Under the pieces are notes generated by a model, which saw only the letters and a program-made list of their open reading frames with translations, was not told where the DNA came from and searched no databases. A stretch of 64,000 nucleotides of DNA from Kudoa neothunni. Its lineage: Eukaryota; Cnidaria. Each line of letters starts with the position of its first letter. The stretch's first letter is position 1. Position numbers and translations under genes: made by a program. Positions 25,140 to 38,078 of this stretch are shown in pieces. Where the stretch lies: positions 8,246,001 through 8,310,000 of the forward strand of contig OZ199838.1 in the NCBI GenBank assembly GCA_964304625.1. Direction: 5' to 3'.

Positions 25140-25740
25140 AATACGCAAATCCAAACCGCGTCAAGAGAAATACGATAAAATCAAATATTATGATAGTTTG
25201 CAATTCGTTAAACAGAAAGACTGAATCATTAAACACTTCAAATAGGAAATGTTTACATACTAAATGGTATTTTACAAGAGAAGGGGCTCGAATTAATCAT
25301 GCATTTGAAGGTAATTGCTTCAGACTCAACGAAGATAAATATAAAAAAGGAAAATTTGGACAAAAGTCAACGTTCTTATGAGTGATTTGGTTGAATGAGT
25401 GCGAAACGTATTGAATTATCATATATTGAAATAATTTAAAAAATTAATTCGATCGGTGCACCTGATGATTTCAAAAATGTTACCGATAGATGGTTTCTGG
25501 GCTTTAAAAGTAGGCTCAACCTAAAAAAATTAGGTTCCATAGCGAAGCTAATCCAAGACCTATAGGAATTATTACAGATTGGAACTTTCAACTTCTTTAC
25601 TTTATTGAAAATTATAAGGAATATGAAATATATAATGTCGATGAGTTCGCGCTGTTCTGTCAGTTGACGCCCTGCATGTGGTTCCTAAACATGGTTATTT
25701 TTGTTTCGAATCCATTACTTTTACATAAATTAAGAGAAAT
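25140..25740 (+). mobile_element. Tigger-like transposase remnant, copy D
   Basis: Plus-strand pieces in order of a Tigger/pogo transposase: KYDKIKYYDSLQF near 25160-25200 (start of the helix-turn-helix), DDFKNVTDRWFLGFKSRLNL near 25464-25525 (CENP-B-like second helix-turn-helix) and YNVDEFALFCQLTP near 25630-25675 (start of the DDE domain). Frame breaks occur throughout. It differs in sequence from copies A-C. It directly abuts the right arm of the preceding inverted-repeat element and could be its distal part, though the arms do not enclose it. Confidence 0.55.
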
Positions 25741-25889
25741 AAAATAATTTTTATAGTGCTACTTCCAAAATAATAATTTATTTTCGCACTAAAAAATTAT
25801 CTATTATTTTTGGTTTAATCTAAATTATGCAATACATCAAACAAATTAATCGATTATTGTTGCTTAATTATTTATCTGTTATTATTGAC

Positions 25890-26209
25890 CAGGGGTGGCC
25901 AGGCTTGCTTAAAATGGAAGCCGAATTTAATGAACTTCAAATTTTTCGGTGTCACTAGGAGTAAAAATTATATTTCGCGGTTTGTCATTATATTTATATT
26001 TTGTCTAAAAGTTTGAATTATTAATGAATTAACGCCAGATTCATACTTTCTTATTGGGGATAACTGCATGATCCTATGACTTTCAAACTGTCAAAATAAT
26101 TTATGAGTAAAATTTAATGAAACAATAGGTCAAGTCTAAATTTTTCAAGAACCGCATTTCAACCTCTAAGAGCCACATGCGGATCGCGAGCCAGGGTTTG
26201 GCCACCCTG
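25890..26209. mobile_element. hAT MITE, 320 bp
   Basis: Starts CAGGGGTGGCCAGGC and ends TTTGGCCACCCTG; flanking octamers TTATTGAC and TTATAAAC agree at six of eight positions. The interior GAGCCACATGCGGATCGCGA is the subterminal motif common in hAT elements. Too short to code; relies on a transposase in trans. Confidence 0.8.
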
Positions 26210-26217
26210 TTATAAAC

Positions 26218-27894
26218 AAAAGTTACGTTTCCTCTATTGAAGATCCCATGTGTTTTGTCAAAAATTCAATAAAAAGACAACATTACTTTTTGGAGTCTGG
26301 ATGAATCGTGATTAACTAGAATCTTTATTGATAGGCCTTCACACACGACATTGTTGTTTAAAAATATAAATGCTACTCCAATTCTATATGTGCATCACAC
26401 GAAAGTCTAGATGATAACATGAGTTTTTATAAATTATTTTTTAAAACTTAACAATGTTTTCCTTTGCAGAAACAAAAAAACTGCTCTATATATGGACAAG
26501 ACAAATTGTCATTAATGCATGGACATTTTCAACGATTAAATAGCCAATATCCCGAAAAACGTCACTAGAATCCTACAGTCAGTTAATAAATTCATTATTC
26601 ATTCTTTTAAAGCAACTTATCTAAAAAATTACACGGGTGTACGATTTATGCGGAAGTTGACTGGATATAAAACCCGTATATCTATTGGAAGCAACAACTT
26701 TATTAAGTAGTCTTGGAATTCAATAGTCCCTAAACCAATCATTAGTTGCTTTTACAAATATGGTTTCAGGTTAATGACCTCTGCAAGTAAACGATAAGGT
26801 TATGATCAAATTGCACCTCCAGATAATTCCGCATCTCTACATTCAACGGATGAATTAGGTAATGGGAAAAGTTTGTTTCCGGTGTATGATAATTTAGATA
26901 TTATCTCATACGAGTAAATCGTTGAAATCGTTTAGGGGTAGAAGTTAAATTAATGGATCCTAAATTCCTTTCTATAGACGACTTTACATTAGTTGAAAAT
27001 TTATAGATCATTTGGAAAGCCCTGGTTAATCTATAGTTTATTAATTGTCAAAACTAGAATCTTATGTGTATGGCCACGCTAAAAAAATTTAAAAACAATA
27101 AAAAATAAAATACTATTTTACAAATTCTTATGAATTGAATAATAAATTTCAATATTTCCATGTCTTATATTCTTGCGTGAGCATAAAATTATTACGAATT
27201 AGACGTCAATGATGTTAAATTTGTAATTTTCCCAGGTCCCGAAGGGATTACGAATTAGTGGTCACCTGCTGTACTGCTCAATAACAAGACCTGAACTTTA
27301 CCAAAATCGTGTCAAATAGATGTTATTTCATGCTTTTATATATAAAGTTAAATTAAAAGATTATATACACCAAAAAATTTACAATGATGAATACAGAAAT
27401 TAAAAAAAACGCTAACTACCTCATACCGAACCTCGAAATATCGAGACCTTACTGTAATAATCCCAGCCTTATTTCCTAGCAAAGAATTGTGACTTTTAGT
27501 TGTATCACTATGAATATAACAGTCTTTTAAACAACTCTATTTATTTAAATATTAATAGTTCCAGAAATGAAGAAAAGCATAACACATTACATTTCGTTTG
27601 TGACAATCCGAAGTAAAAATTTAAATTTGAAAAATGACTTAACTGATGTTTTTGGCGTGTAAATAGGAACAGGGTAGAGTCTGGCAATATTTTGATAAAC
27701 AAAATTCTTATTGTATAAAAAATTATAAGTAAAGTATTTTTTTATTTTTTTTATGGAAACTAGTCTTATGTAATGGTTAACGAATAAAATAAATGTTAAT
27801 AAAATATTCTACGAGCTGTCCTGTTGATATTTCGCTTTTATAGTTGTTAGTTCGGATTTCTTTGGTAACCAAGTAAATTAGAATAAACAATTCC
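26218..27894. other. Intergenic, AT-rich
   Basis: No gene, RNA or repeat could be supported in this 1.7-kb stretch. The bases immediately before 27895 must include the 5' leader of the next gene. Confidence 0.3.
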
Positions 27895-28936
27895 ATGTCG
27901 ACCGTTATTAGAAATGTTATAAAACGAATAAGAGATGATTCCAAAGTATTTCTGAGCTCATCCCAACCCATGGACTACTTTCTAACATGTGCACTTGCTA
28001 TGATACCACTTTTGTTGGACAGTCTGTTCTATGACAGTGAATTAAGTTGCCCCCAAGAAAATCATCTGTTCTATTCTGTTTTTATGTTGATAAGCCCAAC
28101 AATATCGGTGGTTATGATGGCGGGAATACTTGGACTTCAGTATATTCATAAAAACTTCTCCAAGATTCCGTTCAAACAAGTTAATATTTTAGCATAAATG
28201 TACATCGAATTTTTCCTTATAGATACTGAAGAGAATGGTTGCTTCAATATGGTCAGTGTTTTTTATCTGTGGAATCACATTAGGATCAGCTTTCATTAAA
28301 GGAGATCCTTATGCATGCATAGCTGTAGGTCCACCCCCTTTCCCATACGGTAACATGTATGATTCTTTCCCATCTACAACATTTCCTAGATTCAGTTGTT
28401 CTGGCCGAATATCGATTCAGTCACTATAACTATGTTGTGAAATCAAAGTTGTATGGTTGGGGAATCATATGGGGGGCCATGATTTATATTATGATAGGAA
28501 TCTTGATTAGATTCACAGTTGCAAAACCGATAAAGATTGAAACACTTTTCAAAAATTTCCATCTAATCAGAAACGAAGAAACTAAAGAATTGGTCAACAA
28601 TGAAATAGTTTCTTTAGGAAAAGCTGTGGCAAAAGAAAGAGTTGATAGATGCCTCAAGATTGCCGAAGAGCTTTTCCATTATGGCCCTCTCGCCACACTT
28701 GTATTCTTGGACAAATTTCGTCGCAATGAAACTAGATTGAGTAAAGAAGGTGAGTTTTTATGTTGATTACATAAACTATGCTAAACTTAGATAAGTTATT
28801 GTTATGCTCCGATAAATTCTGCAAACTGGATGAAAACATTGATTCAGCTATGAATTCATTACAGAAAAAAATTACAAACCCATACAATTTAAAAGACGAC
28901 CCTGAGGAATCTCAACACATTAGATTGTTGGATTAA
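27895..28936 (+). CDS. CALHM-like large-pore channel protein
   Basis: Four exons, 27895-28179, 28223-28349, 28390-28749, 28791-28936, with introns of 43, 40 and 41 bp; 305 aa. Four hydrophobic segments: MDYFLTCALAMIPLLLDSLF, FYSVFMLISPTISVVMMAGI, VASIWSVFFICGITLGSAF and GWGIIWGAMIYIMIGILIRF. The SCPQENHLFY segment after the first, the acidic/Cys region after the third (GDPYACIAV), and a long charged helical C-terminus after the fourth fit the calcium homeostasis modulator family (usual length 310-350 aa, four membrane spans, CPC after span 1). Here the motif is CP without the second Cys. If right, it forms a large plasma-membrane pore for ions or ATP. Identification rests on topology and spaced motifs rather than strong identity; another four-span protein is possible. 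Confidence 0.65.
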
Positions 28937-29984
28937 TGTTCAACATTAACCATATTGAGATATATTTATAGGAAATTTTGTGTTGATTCAACAAAAATGA
29001 ACTATAAATAATTCTATGATAATATTAAGTAAGCTTTTCTCTCCTATAGTTTTGTTTATAACGCATAATTAAAAAAGATTAACTCCATAACTATACATTC
29101 TATCATCTTATTTGATGTTAACTAACATATTTTCAATCTTATTCTGTACTGGCGCTTTCTAACACAATCTGATTCACACCTCTTTCTTAATGCCAAAGCT
29201 TAGGTCATACTTTGATGGTTAGGGGAGTACAATTTTGGCAGTGGCTATTTCACAGGCAGTTAATATCTCTAAAACTAACCAGCCGAATTTACAGAAAATT
29301 TATATATCAACATAATCCTTAAAGAGCAATTAATTAATAAATTTTTAAGCATATATAGATGCGTTATATAGATGACCCAAAACTAACGCATATGACTGAA
29401 TGTGAACAGGTTTTCCAACTTTAGAAACAGATTAATAATCAAGGTATCCATTCAAAAATGTATTAGATAGTTTTGTGAATCTATAACGACAATTTTTCAT
29501 GATTATGAGCGTGTTATTAATTTGCGTGCCAGGGTGATGAATAAGAATTTATCTAAGGTTGGCGTGAAGTTTAATTCTTTTGATGAATTAGAAAGTGCTA
29601 TAAAGATTTATGAAAAGACATCATATTTTAGCTTGTATTAATTTCAGGAAGAATCCTCTTAAATATTAAAAACACAAGAACCAAATCAACCAATCCAATT
29701 TGCGTTACTACAAAATTACATATTGATGTGTTTTCGGTGGTACTAATAGATGCACAAAGAATTGATAATGAAACAAAAGAAAATTAAAAAATGATTGTTC
29801 TGTTTTTAGACTTGCATTGAGAGTTTCCGGGGATGGATTGTCTATTGACGTGAGTATTTCTATTTTGGATTTAACCACCTTCATATCACCATAAATATAT
29901 GACGCATACACTTATCGACAAATTTGTGAACAATGATATTTATTGAAGTTATTTCAATATATAAAATTACAACAAATTTATCTA
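28937..29984. other. Intergenic; possible MULE-type fragment
   Basis: Around 29530-29645 the plus strand reads NLSKVGVKFNSFDELESAI followed by KIYEKTSYFSLY, resembling the N-terminal module found in Mutator-like transposases, but it is short and isolated. The rest shows nothing I can support. Confidence 0.3.
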
Positions 29985-30426
29985 TTAGTTTTCATAAGTT
30001 TTCTTCCATCTCTTTTATTTTTTCTATTTTTTTATCTCTTAAAAAGTTAGTGGTGCACCCAGTTACCGAGCCAGACCAGAATTCGACTTTTAAAAATCCT
30101 CCGGGAAAAAAAATAACGTTTCAGATAACACCTTAACGGGATTTAAATAATTCGGAATGAAAAAAATACAACGCTGACCTTAACTTGTTTAGCGTTGATG
30201 CCGAGCCACGAAATTTTTAAATGGACGTAGGGATTGATACTTTCCTTCACAGAAATTATCATAATTTAAATTGCACAATCCAAATCGTTATAATAAGTTG
30301 CTTAAAATTTTTTTAATTATTTTGTTTGTATGGGTTAATTCGAGATTTCAATATATTTTTTGAATGCTATTAAAAAATGCCTCTAGGCGAAATCTTCCCC
30401 AAGCAACGCTGGGCAGTTCGAGCTAG
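29985..30426 (+). mobile_element. Helitron 3' fragment
   Basis: About 440 bp nearly identical to the right part of the complete Helitron at 44607-45783, ending GCAACGCTGGGCAGTTCG then AGCTAG, with T as the next base, as expected for a Helitron 3' end (CTRR followed by T). The sequence left of about 29985 does not match the full copy, so this one is 5'-truncated or has a different left half. Confidence 0.75.
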
Positions 30427-31651
30427 TTGTTGATAAATTATGATTTAATTAAAATATATTAATTTCCTTTTTTTATTTATAAATTAAAATTTCCAGTGCA
30501 GAAATCATCTTTGTAACATTGAATCATTAAAAATTTTAATTCACACACCATTATGTACGTCGCTATATTTGAATTTTGTTTCCTTTGTTTAAACACGATT
30601 TTTGATCATTCAAGAGTAAATATAGATCTAAGCTATTTCAAGGTTTATTTTAAAAGTATATAAACATTGACGGATTAAAAATTGTGCATATATTTCCTAT
30701 TCAATAAACATTTAGTATTTAAATGAGATATGAATACCAGTTGAACAATTCGATAATGGAATCGGATAAAAAAATTTCATTCTTTAATAACAAAATTCAA
30801 CTTGAAGTCCTATCGACGATTGGTTTTACTTCAAATTTGGGTACCCAAAAATTGGTCACAAAAACATGAAATTTGAGCATACGTATCCAAACCAAAAAAC
30901 ACATAGCCCCAAATGTTTAGACATCGGAAGGATTTAGCTGACGCCTGAACATTAGACTTTGAGTTAAACTACAAACTCGATAAGGTCATTGTGCCTAGAA
31001 TGACCCTCACTATTATCTGTGACGCACATGCAGACATAGTTCGTTAAAATGGATGGGTTGGATTGGACGTTTGAATCGTCGGGTATGTGTTAGGTATATA
31101 AAAATGCTCTAGGTCTCACAGAATCAACGCTGTTGAAGTTGAATTGGGTAGGATCAGGGACTACTTGTGTTCCGTTGCACTGCTTACAGCGCTCATGGAG
31201 CTAGTTAGCCCGATCAGCTACAAGGTCGCAGCCCAATAAAATGGGAGATGGGATTTTACCTTGTGAACAAATAAAAAGCGGTCATAAAATATTTTTCAGC
31301 ACCAGTAAACCGCCGGTTGTTACAAAAGTGAGAGATAAACCAAAAATAAGTCCTAAAAACCTCTTTCAACGTAAAATTAATAAAGGATAGCTCTTATTTT
31401 CGTTTAATTATTAGATGGCAACAATAAAAATTGGGGCAGATGAACAACTACAAATGAAAACACGCTATATGAATTTTATACATTTTCTACATAAGAACAG
31501 TGTCATTGTGTGTTGGGTTCAAAAAATCTCTCACAACTTAGCCCCACTTTATAATTAGGGAATGCAATTTTCGACGCTTTTAAGCATAAAGGAGATCCTA
31601 CACAGATCTGCGCAAACATCTCGATGGCGCAAAAAATGCAAATTAACATAT
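30427..31651. other. Intergenic; TATA-like and polyA-like signals only
   Basis: No coding sequence. Between 31090 and 31240 there is TATATAAAAATGCTC followed about 130 bases later by CCAATAAAATGG, in a locally less AT-rich patch. This could be a solo terminal repeat or a short transcription unit, but nothing confirms either. Confidence 0.3.
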
Positions 31652-32238
31652 AATATAACAAAATTATACTTTAATTTCACTATTTTAATATAATTATAAT
31701 ACCGTAGAAATTTCTCCTCGCGAAAGAACATGCCTAATATCCAAAAAAAATTTTAATTGAGAATGAAGACAACAGTTTGTTTAGAAAATATTGTCGGAAA
31801 AGTTGGCATTACTATAATCTTTTTTCAAACAATGTAGGTAGGTGCTTATCAACAGGAGTTTTAACATTAGAAAATGAACATGATGAAAGACAATATTTTT
31901 AGGAAAAACTTCTAGGTTTTGTGAGATTATCTATTCTTTTAAATGGTAATCCATCGTACACATCAGTTGAAACAAGATGAATCTTTATTTTTCTAATTTT
32001 TATGATCTCTTAATAACGAAGGGAACTAGGAGAGATGTGCTTTAACTAGCGACATTTATAAACAAATTCATTTTAAATAATTTTTAAACCAACTCAATCC
32101 TCAATAAAATGTTCCAAATCACATCTTTTCTGTCCATTCTTACCGAGGCGCCCATTTCGAAACACTCCGAAAAAATAAACGTCGAACCATCCTGATAAAA
32201 TCGATTTAAATCAAAAATTGCATGCCCCATTCATAACT
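31652..32238. repeat. Dispersed repeat, copy 1
   Basis: Closely similar over its whole length to 58218-58898 inside the CK2 alpha intron. Shared landmarks include CTTTAATTTCACTATTTTAA at the left and AATAAACGTCGAACCATCCT near the right. This copy lacks about 90 bp present in the other. No coding capacity. Superfamily unknown; TTCGACGTTTATTTTT-like blocks near both ends in inverted orientation hint at a MITE. Confidence 0.75.
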
Positions 32239-32432
32239 AACACAACTGATAGTTAATATGCATAAACTCAGACAGCAGATGATGAGTTAACTACTGTCTG
32301 AAAGTGGAATTAATTTGAAAAAAATGAAATAAAGAATAGAGTTAAAGGCACATAAACACATATTTTATCAAGAAAATTTAAATGAAAGTATTAGCATAAA
32401 GAACACAATAATGTATCAGACCGCGGGGGGAA

Positions 32433-35097
32433 TTAAAGAGTTCCATCTTGGAGGAAATCAAAGAACAGGTCCAAAGCTTGTGGATTGCGTAGCGATTCTC
32501 TCTGAATGATGAACGGTTGACGACACAGAATCCTCTTAACAGCCATTTCAATTTTCTTACCAGTAAGCGTATAGGGGATGTCAGCAATGGGGAGAATTAT
32601 CTTCGGGATGTGCCGAACTGACAAGGTGTTTCTTATTTGGTTACGAATTTTCTTCTCAAGTTCTGGAGTGAACTCACTAAAAAATATGACATGCAAAAGC
32701 TAAGACCAATGAGAAATGATTACACTCCCGGCTGAAGCTTCACAAATAGAATGACCCTTTCGACTTCGTTATGCACTTGACCGACACATAAACTATCTTC
32801 TATTTCGGGAATTTCTTCCACTAATTATGATTCAACAGTCAACTCGTGCAAACAGCTCACAGACACCTACCGACAGCATATATTTCCGCACTTCCAAATC
32901 TAACACCGAAAGGATTGAGAGTAGCATCACTAGAATTTAAATTAAGAACAATCAAAAAAAGCCAACCCACCTTCTGCCGAGCATAATAATTCCCTTAGTA
33001 TCACTTACGATTTGACAGAAGTCACCTTGAGCCCACACACCAGGAAATCTGGAAAAGTAGGTGCTGGTGTACTTCTCTTTTTTCGGATCATTCCACAAAT
33101 ACACAGGCATAGAAGGGAATGGTTTGGTTACGACCAGCTCACCAGGGGAGTCCAATACAGGTTTGTTGGTATCAACCCAAGATTGAACACCCATGCCCAA
33201 ATTGATATTTTGTACTTGTTCTCTGTATACATTAACCATGGGATTCACACCACCGAAACAAGATATTGCATCGGTTGCTGCTGCGATGGAGCAGATTTGC
33301 AAGGGGTTTTTGATGTAATCAAGCATATAATCATAGGTGTGGCCGGGGAGAACGGAACCAGTGCTTAATATTAAACGTAGCATGGAAAGATCGAACTTAT
33401 TCTTAGGGTCGTATTTTTCGTTTTCAAGAATTTGATAATAAGCAGCACCAGCTCCCAAAATAGTCACTCTACGCGCAAGAGAAACAAATCAGAAATAATA
33501 ACAATTGACGACATAATCCAACTTGTATTTCTCAACAGCATTCCACAAACTGGATGGATTTGGGTGAAATGGTGACCCATTATAGAGAACAATACGACAA
33601 CCTGCAGCTATAGCGGAAACCAACCAATTCCACATCATCCAAGCAGTCTGTAGAAAACACATTACACACCATATTGATCACATTCAGATACTATAGTATA
33701 GTAGAAAAACACATCTTTATTTGTAATACTCTCATGAACTATGTGATCCTTGAGATGTTGAATTAAAGTTCCCTAAAATGAAACGTATGTAGACGTGGAT
33801 AAGTAGAGCTTATAATATACACCGGCGGAATGGACAAGACCTTTTGGTATTCCAGTGGTTCCAGACGAATACATAACAAACAATGGATGATCAAAAGACA
33901 CTTGTTCAAAACAAAAATCATCATCACAATTGTAAAATTTGTCCATGAAATCTTTTTGGGTAATTCTGTGGAAAAATTTTAATTGTAGCGAAAATCACCA
34001 ATAGAGATACCCTTTATCGATAGAAGAAATATCGGACATTTTCTCAGAAATATCAGCGGCAACAATTATATGCTGAAGGGTGGACATTTCTACAGCGAAT
34101 CAGCCACATGTTTAACATTGATAATATCACCCAAGGAGAGGTTTTGTAGCTTATCAATTTGAGAGAATGTTTTTCCATTGTACACAACTTTATCGTAACT
34201 CAACAGGAGCTTTGGTTCTGTTTGTTTCATTCTCATCACAATACCCTGAATTGAGTAGTTGTGTACTGAGATCGAAAACAAAGAGCATCAATCTCATACT
34301 TTGGTTTGAGTTTCTGGTGAAGCACAGGTCCATACTGCACCAATACTAGCTGTAGCCAACATACATTCCACCGCAAATGCAACATTCGGAAGCAGTGCTA
34401 AGGATTTTACATTATAAATTGGATCTTCCAATCCAACCAAAAAGTTACACCCTACGACGTCGCCTGATTTTAGACCACATGCTCGAAAAGCTTTAGCGAT
34501 TTTGCGTACGTTATCATTCAACTCACGAAATGTGACATTAGATTCGGTTACTCCTTCTCCTGAAGAATTTTTAATAAACAAAAAATTGGTTTGAATTTTT
34601 TTCAGTTACCAATTGAAGTGATTGCGATTGAATCATCGTTGTGTTTGAGAAGATTTTCGGCATAGTTGAGTTTGCAGCCAACAAACCATTTCGGGATTTC
34701 TGATATATCCTTATAAGTAGCCAGTACCTATTATTGGCGATATGGAAGTTAGATTAACATAAAAAGAAGGAGTGGGTGAACCTCATTCATTAATTAGAAA
34801 CACAATAATGGTATATAACGACAAAAATAGAAATTTGCATACTTCTGTGTATTTAGTGGATGTAATTATGTTGGAAAATTCAAAGAATACTTCCCAAAAT
34901 TTTTCGGTATTATCAATGGACCATTTATGCATGGTGTGATAGTTAAAATGATGTTTCTCCTTATTGTGGTATAGCTCGAGAGAATTCTCCTCACAATACT
35001 TTCCTACATCAAAACGTGTGACTATTTCCTCAAAAAATTTGTGCATTGCACAAGATTCATCGTATGTGGCTTTCCAAATAAGCTTCGATACAGTCAT
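32433..35097 (-). CDS. AACS: Acetoacetyl-CoA synthetase
   Basis: Cytosolic ligase that activates acetoacetate with ATP and CoA, feeding ketone bodies into sterol and fatty-acid synthesis. Twelve exons on minus: 34843-35097, 34610-34727, 34300-34559, 34117-34245, 34011-34072, 33821-33965, 33692-33772, 33523-33647, 32971-33468, 32871-32929, 32724-32820, 32433-32676; introns 41-54 bp except the first (115 bp); 690 aa, close to the 672 of human. Motifs: [16 protein letters not shown], the AMP-binding loop [55 protein letters not shown], and [10 protein letters not shown] with the C-terminal catalytic Lys. Every splice keeps frame. The 32433 end is a TAA; about 200 bp beyond lies a transposon-like repeat. 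Appears intact. Confidence 0.96.
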
Positions 35098-36344
35098 TTT
35101 AACGTCGTGTCAGGTCAGAAGACGTGATTACAGCCGAAATCTGAGATTTGTCGCTTTAATACCTTAGCGGATATTTTCGACAATCAAATATCGCGGTGAG
35201 TGTATTAAAGTAATGCCGTAATATTAATATTCTATTCACCATTGTATTAAACTCTATTAATATTTACAATTGCAGCTTGGATTTAATTTACAATTTTCAA
35301 ACTTATTAATATATCAATAATCCAATTTATTCAAAGTAAAGAAGAGGATTATCCTACATTATCAGTCATTGTCCTAATATTGTAGTGGCAAGAGCTCTGG
35401 GTAACCGTCAGCTAATCTTGTGACTGAATTTTAGATTATTTTACGTTTTAATTTCTTACACTGTTGTTCAGAATAATGCTAATTTTAAATTATTTTTGAA
35501 CAAGATGCGAAGCGTGCCAAAATTTTTATTATTTTTGTTTGTAACTTATTTTAATCAACCACATTATTACTCTCTAAGCTGCAGAATTATTAATTAGTTT
35601 TGTTTTTGAGATAAGAGATAAATATATTGCTACTGAAAATATGATGAATAAGACGCTGTAATTCACTGAGGAATTGTATATACAATGGAGCTTTCAAGGG
35701 CGAATTTTTATCGTTTAATCTTTTCTCAAATCTCTTTAACTTGGTATCTTACAAAGTAACATCCGGATCCATATAATACTACACCTAAGTGATTGTCTCC
35801 GGCCTAAATTTCCGAAAAAATTGTTTTGTGTGTAGTGTGTAATATTCTGACAGTAGAACCTAAAGTGCGCGGGAATAATCGAATCCATCATACTAAGTTG
35901 GTTATTATCCCTGATCTGAAAATTGTAATAAAATATTGTTCACTTCATATTTATGTGATAATACGAATTATTTTGCATATAAAAGCTATCAACTTATTTT
36001 GATCGTTCATGATAGCTCAATTACCCATTAATGGTTTCTATTAGCAAAATATCTATTGGCCTCTATATATTTAGCCATTATGTGTAGTTTCGCGCATAAT
36101 TGCAATTTCTTGTCTCTAAGAGGGTAGCGAAGAGCTAGTAATATCTAGATTTGAAAGAATCGGCTGAATCACACAGCATATGTAATGTACAGATAGGAAA
36201 TTTAATTACAGTAAGAAACCAAATCCACAATTGCGTGCGCAATTCTTCTAACAAAGATTGACATTTAATAATGGTTAAGTTGCGTTTAAAAAGACCAGTT
36301 AACTATATATTAATTAAAAAAAATTAAAGCTCGAAAAAATTGTT
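35098..36344. other. Intergenic upstream of AACS
   Basis: Holds the AACS promoter side (near 35100-35200); no gene, repeat or defined motif otherwise seen. Confidence 0.3.
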
Positions 36345-36545
36345 AATAGCATAAAAATATTTTTCAACGATCTATGAAATACTCTTCTTGTTGCTATCGG
36401 TAGAATAAGGCAGTTTCGTCTACATTCTAAATAAAATTTTCAGAGTATCTTTTAAAAAATGTTATGATTGGTTTGGTCTACTATGAAGTAGTTTCTGGTG
36501 TAGCATCAGCAGATTGATTAGCTAATAAAATTCGATTTTTTAATG
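36345..36545 (-). mobile_element. Tigger-like fragment, copy C
   Basis: Reverse complement matches the central part of Tigger copy B (about 62980-63130) and, more weakly, copy A. Read on minus it contains NVDETALFYR, the start of the DDE catalytic domain with the Asp and Glu preserved. Only about 200 bp survive. Confidence 0.75.
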
Positions 36546-36583
36546 TTGGACCTTTTTTTTTAAACAACGAAATCCTCAACGAA

Positions 36584-36898
36584 TTGCACATGAAAGTAAA
36601 CCATTTGGCACTGGTGACAACTTGTGGACACGGATTAAGGAGCTTAGGAGATTACGCAGCTTTTAATCGCACGAATATGAGTTTTGACTTGATTTCATCG
36701 ATAACGGCATCAGAAGACGCTAGCATAGAATTTTTGAAGAACAGAAATATTCTCAAACAAAACCCATCATTATATGTAACTTGTAGTAGAGAGATGAGCA
36801 TTATTAAGTATGGTAGCTCCAAAATATATAGGTGCCCATCTCATAAGAATATTAAAATGTTACTTAAAAAGGCACTTTCCCGGAGAACTCCAATTTAA
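36584..36898 (+). mobile_element. Merlin-like (IS1595/ISXO2-type) transposase N-terminus
   Basis: A 105-codon frame whose middle reads MSFDLISSITASEDASIEFL, followed by LKNRNILKQNPSLYVTC, then SKIYRCPSH. This pattern (Asp/Glu-rich helix, then Cys pairs) is the N-terminal zinc-binding region of Merlin-type transposases; the usual second Cys of the first pair is Ser. The DDE catalytic domain does not follow. A short fossil of a plain DNA transposon; no terminal repeats found. Confidence 0.5.
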
Positions 36899-38078
36899 GT
36901 TTTCAAGATTTTATAGACATGCGCGGCTGACCTTGCATATAGGGTCCCCTAATCCGCCGTCGCACATATAGGATTAAAATAATTAAAAATATTCAAAACT
37001 AACGACAATTGAATTATTTATCCTGTAAATAGCCATTTTAAGTACTATTATTAGGCTACACCATCAAAAGATAAACGACGTATAAAAAAGGAGACAGAGA
37101 ATAGTTTTATAAATAGCTGTTAAAAACTTATTCCTAAAAACATTTTAAGAATTTTTTCCCAATCCATATTTAATTTAATAGCCCTGAATAACATGATTTC
37201 TTAGAAATCCGGAAGTACGTCACAAACCCATAATGCAAAAATTCCTATCATCAAATTTTGATGATATTTAATTATCTCCGGTTGAGAACCCCTGCTCTAG
37301 ATAATTATATTAAAGCTAAAATATTCACCCCTATTTATGTATTTAATGATAAAAATATATTGCGACCGTTTTATGCTGATAAAAAACAGTTGAAATTTCA
37401 GAAACGTTTTCTTCTGTATTATAAGCCCTTCGATACATACCCAACGCAATTGGCCACCGCATGTGCCTGTAATTTATATTCATTTAGCGTGACTGCAAAG
37501 TAGCTCCAGCTCGGATTATTGAGGATTAATTTATTAAGTAAAGTGTGATTTTCTAAATGTTATGTCGATAGAATTTTGCAATAATTTAAGGATCACATTT
37601 CCATCATTATTTAATCAGATTAAGCCAAAAAACCTGGGGTCCCACAGACCCCAAGTTAGTAGGTGTGTGCTCGCTTTTCGGTCTGTTAGTGGGTTAAAAA
37701 CAAAAAGAATTCATTAAAAAGTTAACAAAATTGAATATAAATAAACATAGACAAAATGTGAAGTTTAATTTAGGTTATTTTACAATTTTTTCAATAACAT
37801 CGAGTTTTCTTGGTATCGGTGCATCATCAAACAAAATTAACTTATTATACATAATTTTTAAAAATATATTTCAAAAACAAACCAGTAACCAAATTTAAAG
37901 GAAACTTATGAGTCAATATGAAGGCATCATTCAAATATTATAAAAAGGGCCTTAAGTATTACATCGGTAATAATGAGCTTACAGAAATACAAAAATATAA
38001 GAATATTTGGAAAATTGTTAATTCTACTCCAATAAAATAATGTTTTTATTTGAAATTTCCATTTTATCAAACATCCCG
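36899..38078. other. Intergenic with two isolated transposon ends
   Basis: At 37280-37294 GGTTGAGAACCCCTG is a hAT-type right terminus, followed by octamer CTCTAGAT; its partner end was not found. At 37635-37653 the palindrome TGGGGTCCCACAGACCCCA, followed by CACTAACAGACC-type sequence in complement and TTAA at 37694-37697, resembles a piggyBac-like right end. The rest is AT-rich and empty; a frame at 37258-37503 overlaps the hAT end and is not credible as a gene. Confidence 0.45.

Noticed and set aside
29530-29645. Mutator-like transposon
   Set aside because: Only about 35 residues resemble the family's N-terminal module; no terminal repeats, no catalytic domain and no second copy.
31090-31240. 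Solo LTR or small RNA gene
   Set aside because: A TATA-like and an AATAAA-like signal in the right order are too weak; no duplicate copy, no defined ends and no target duplication.
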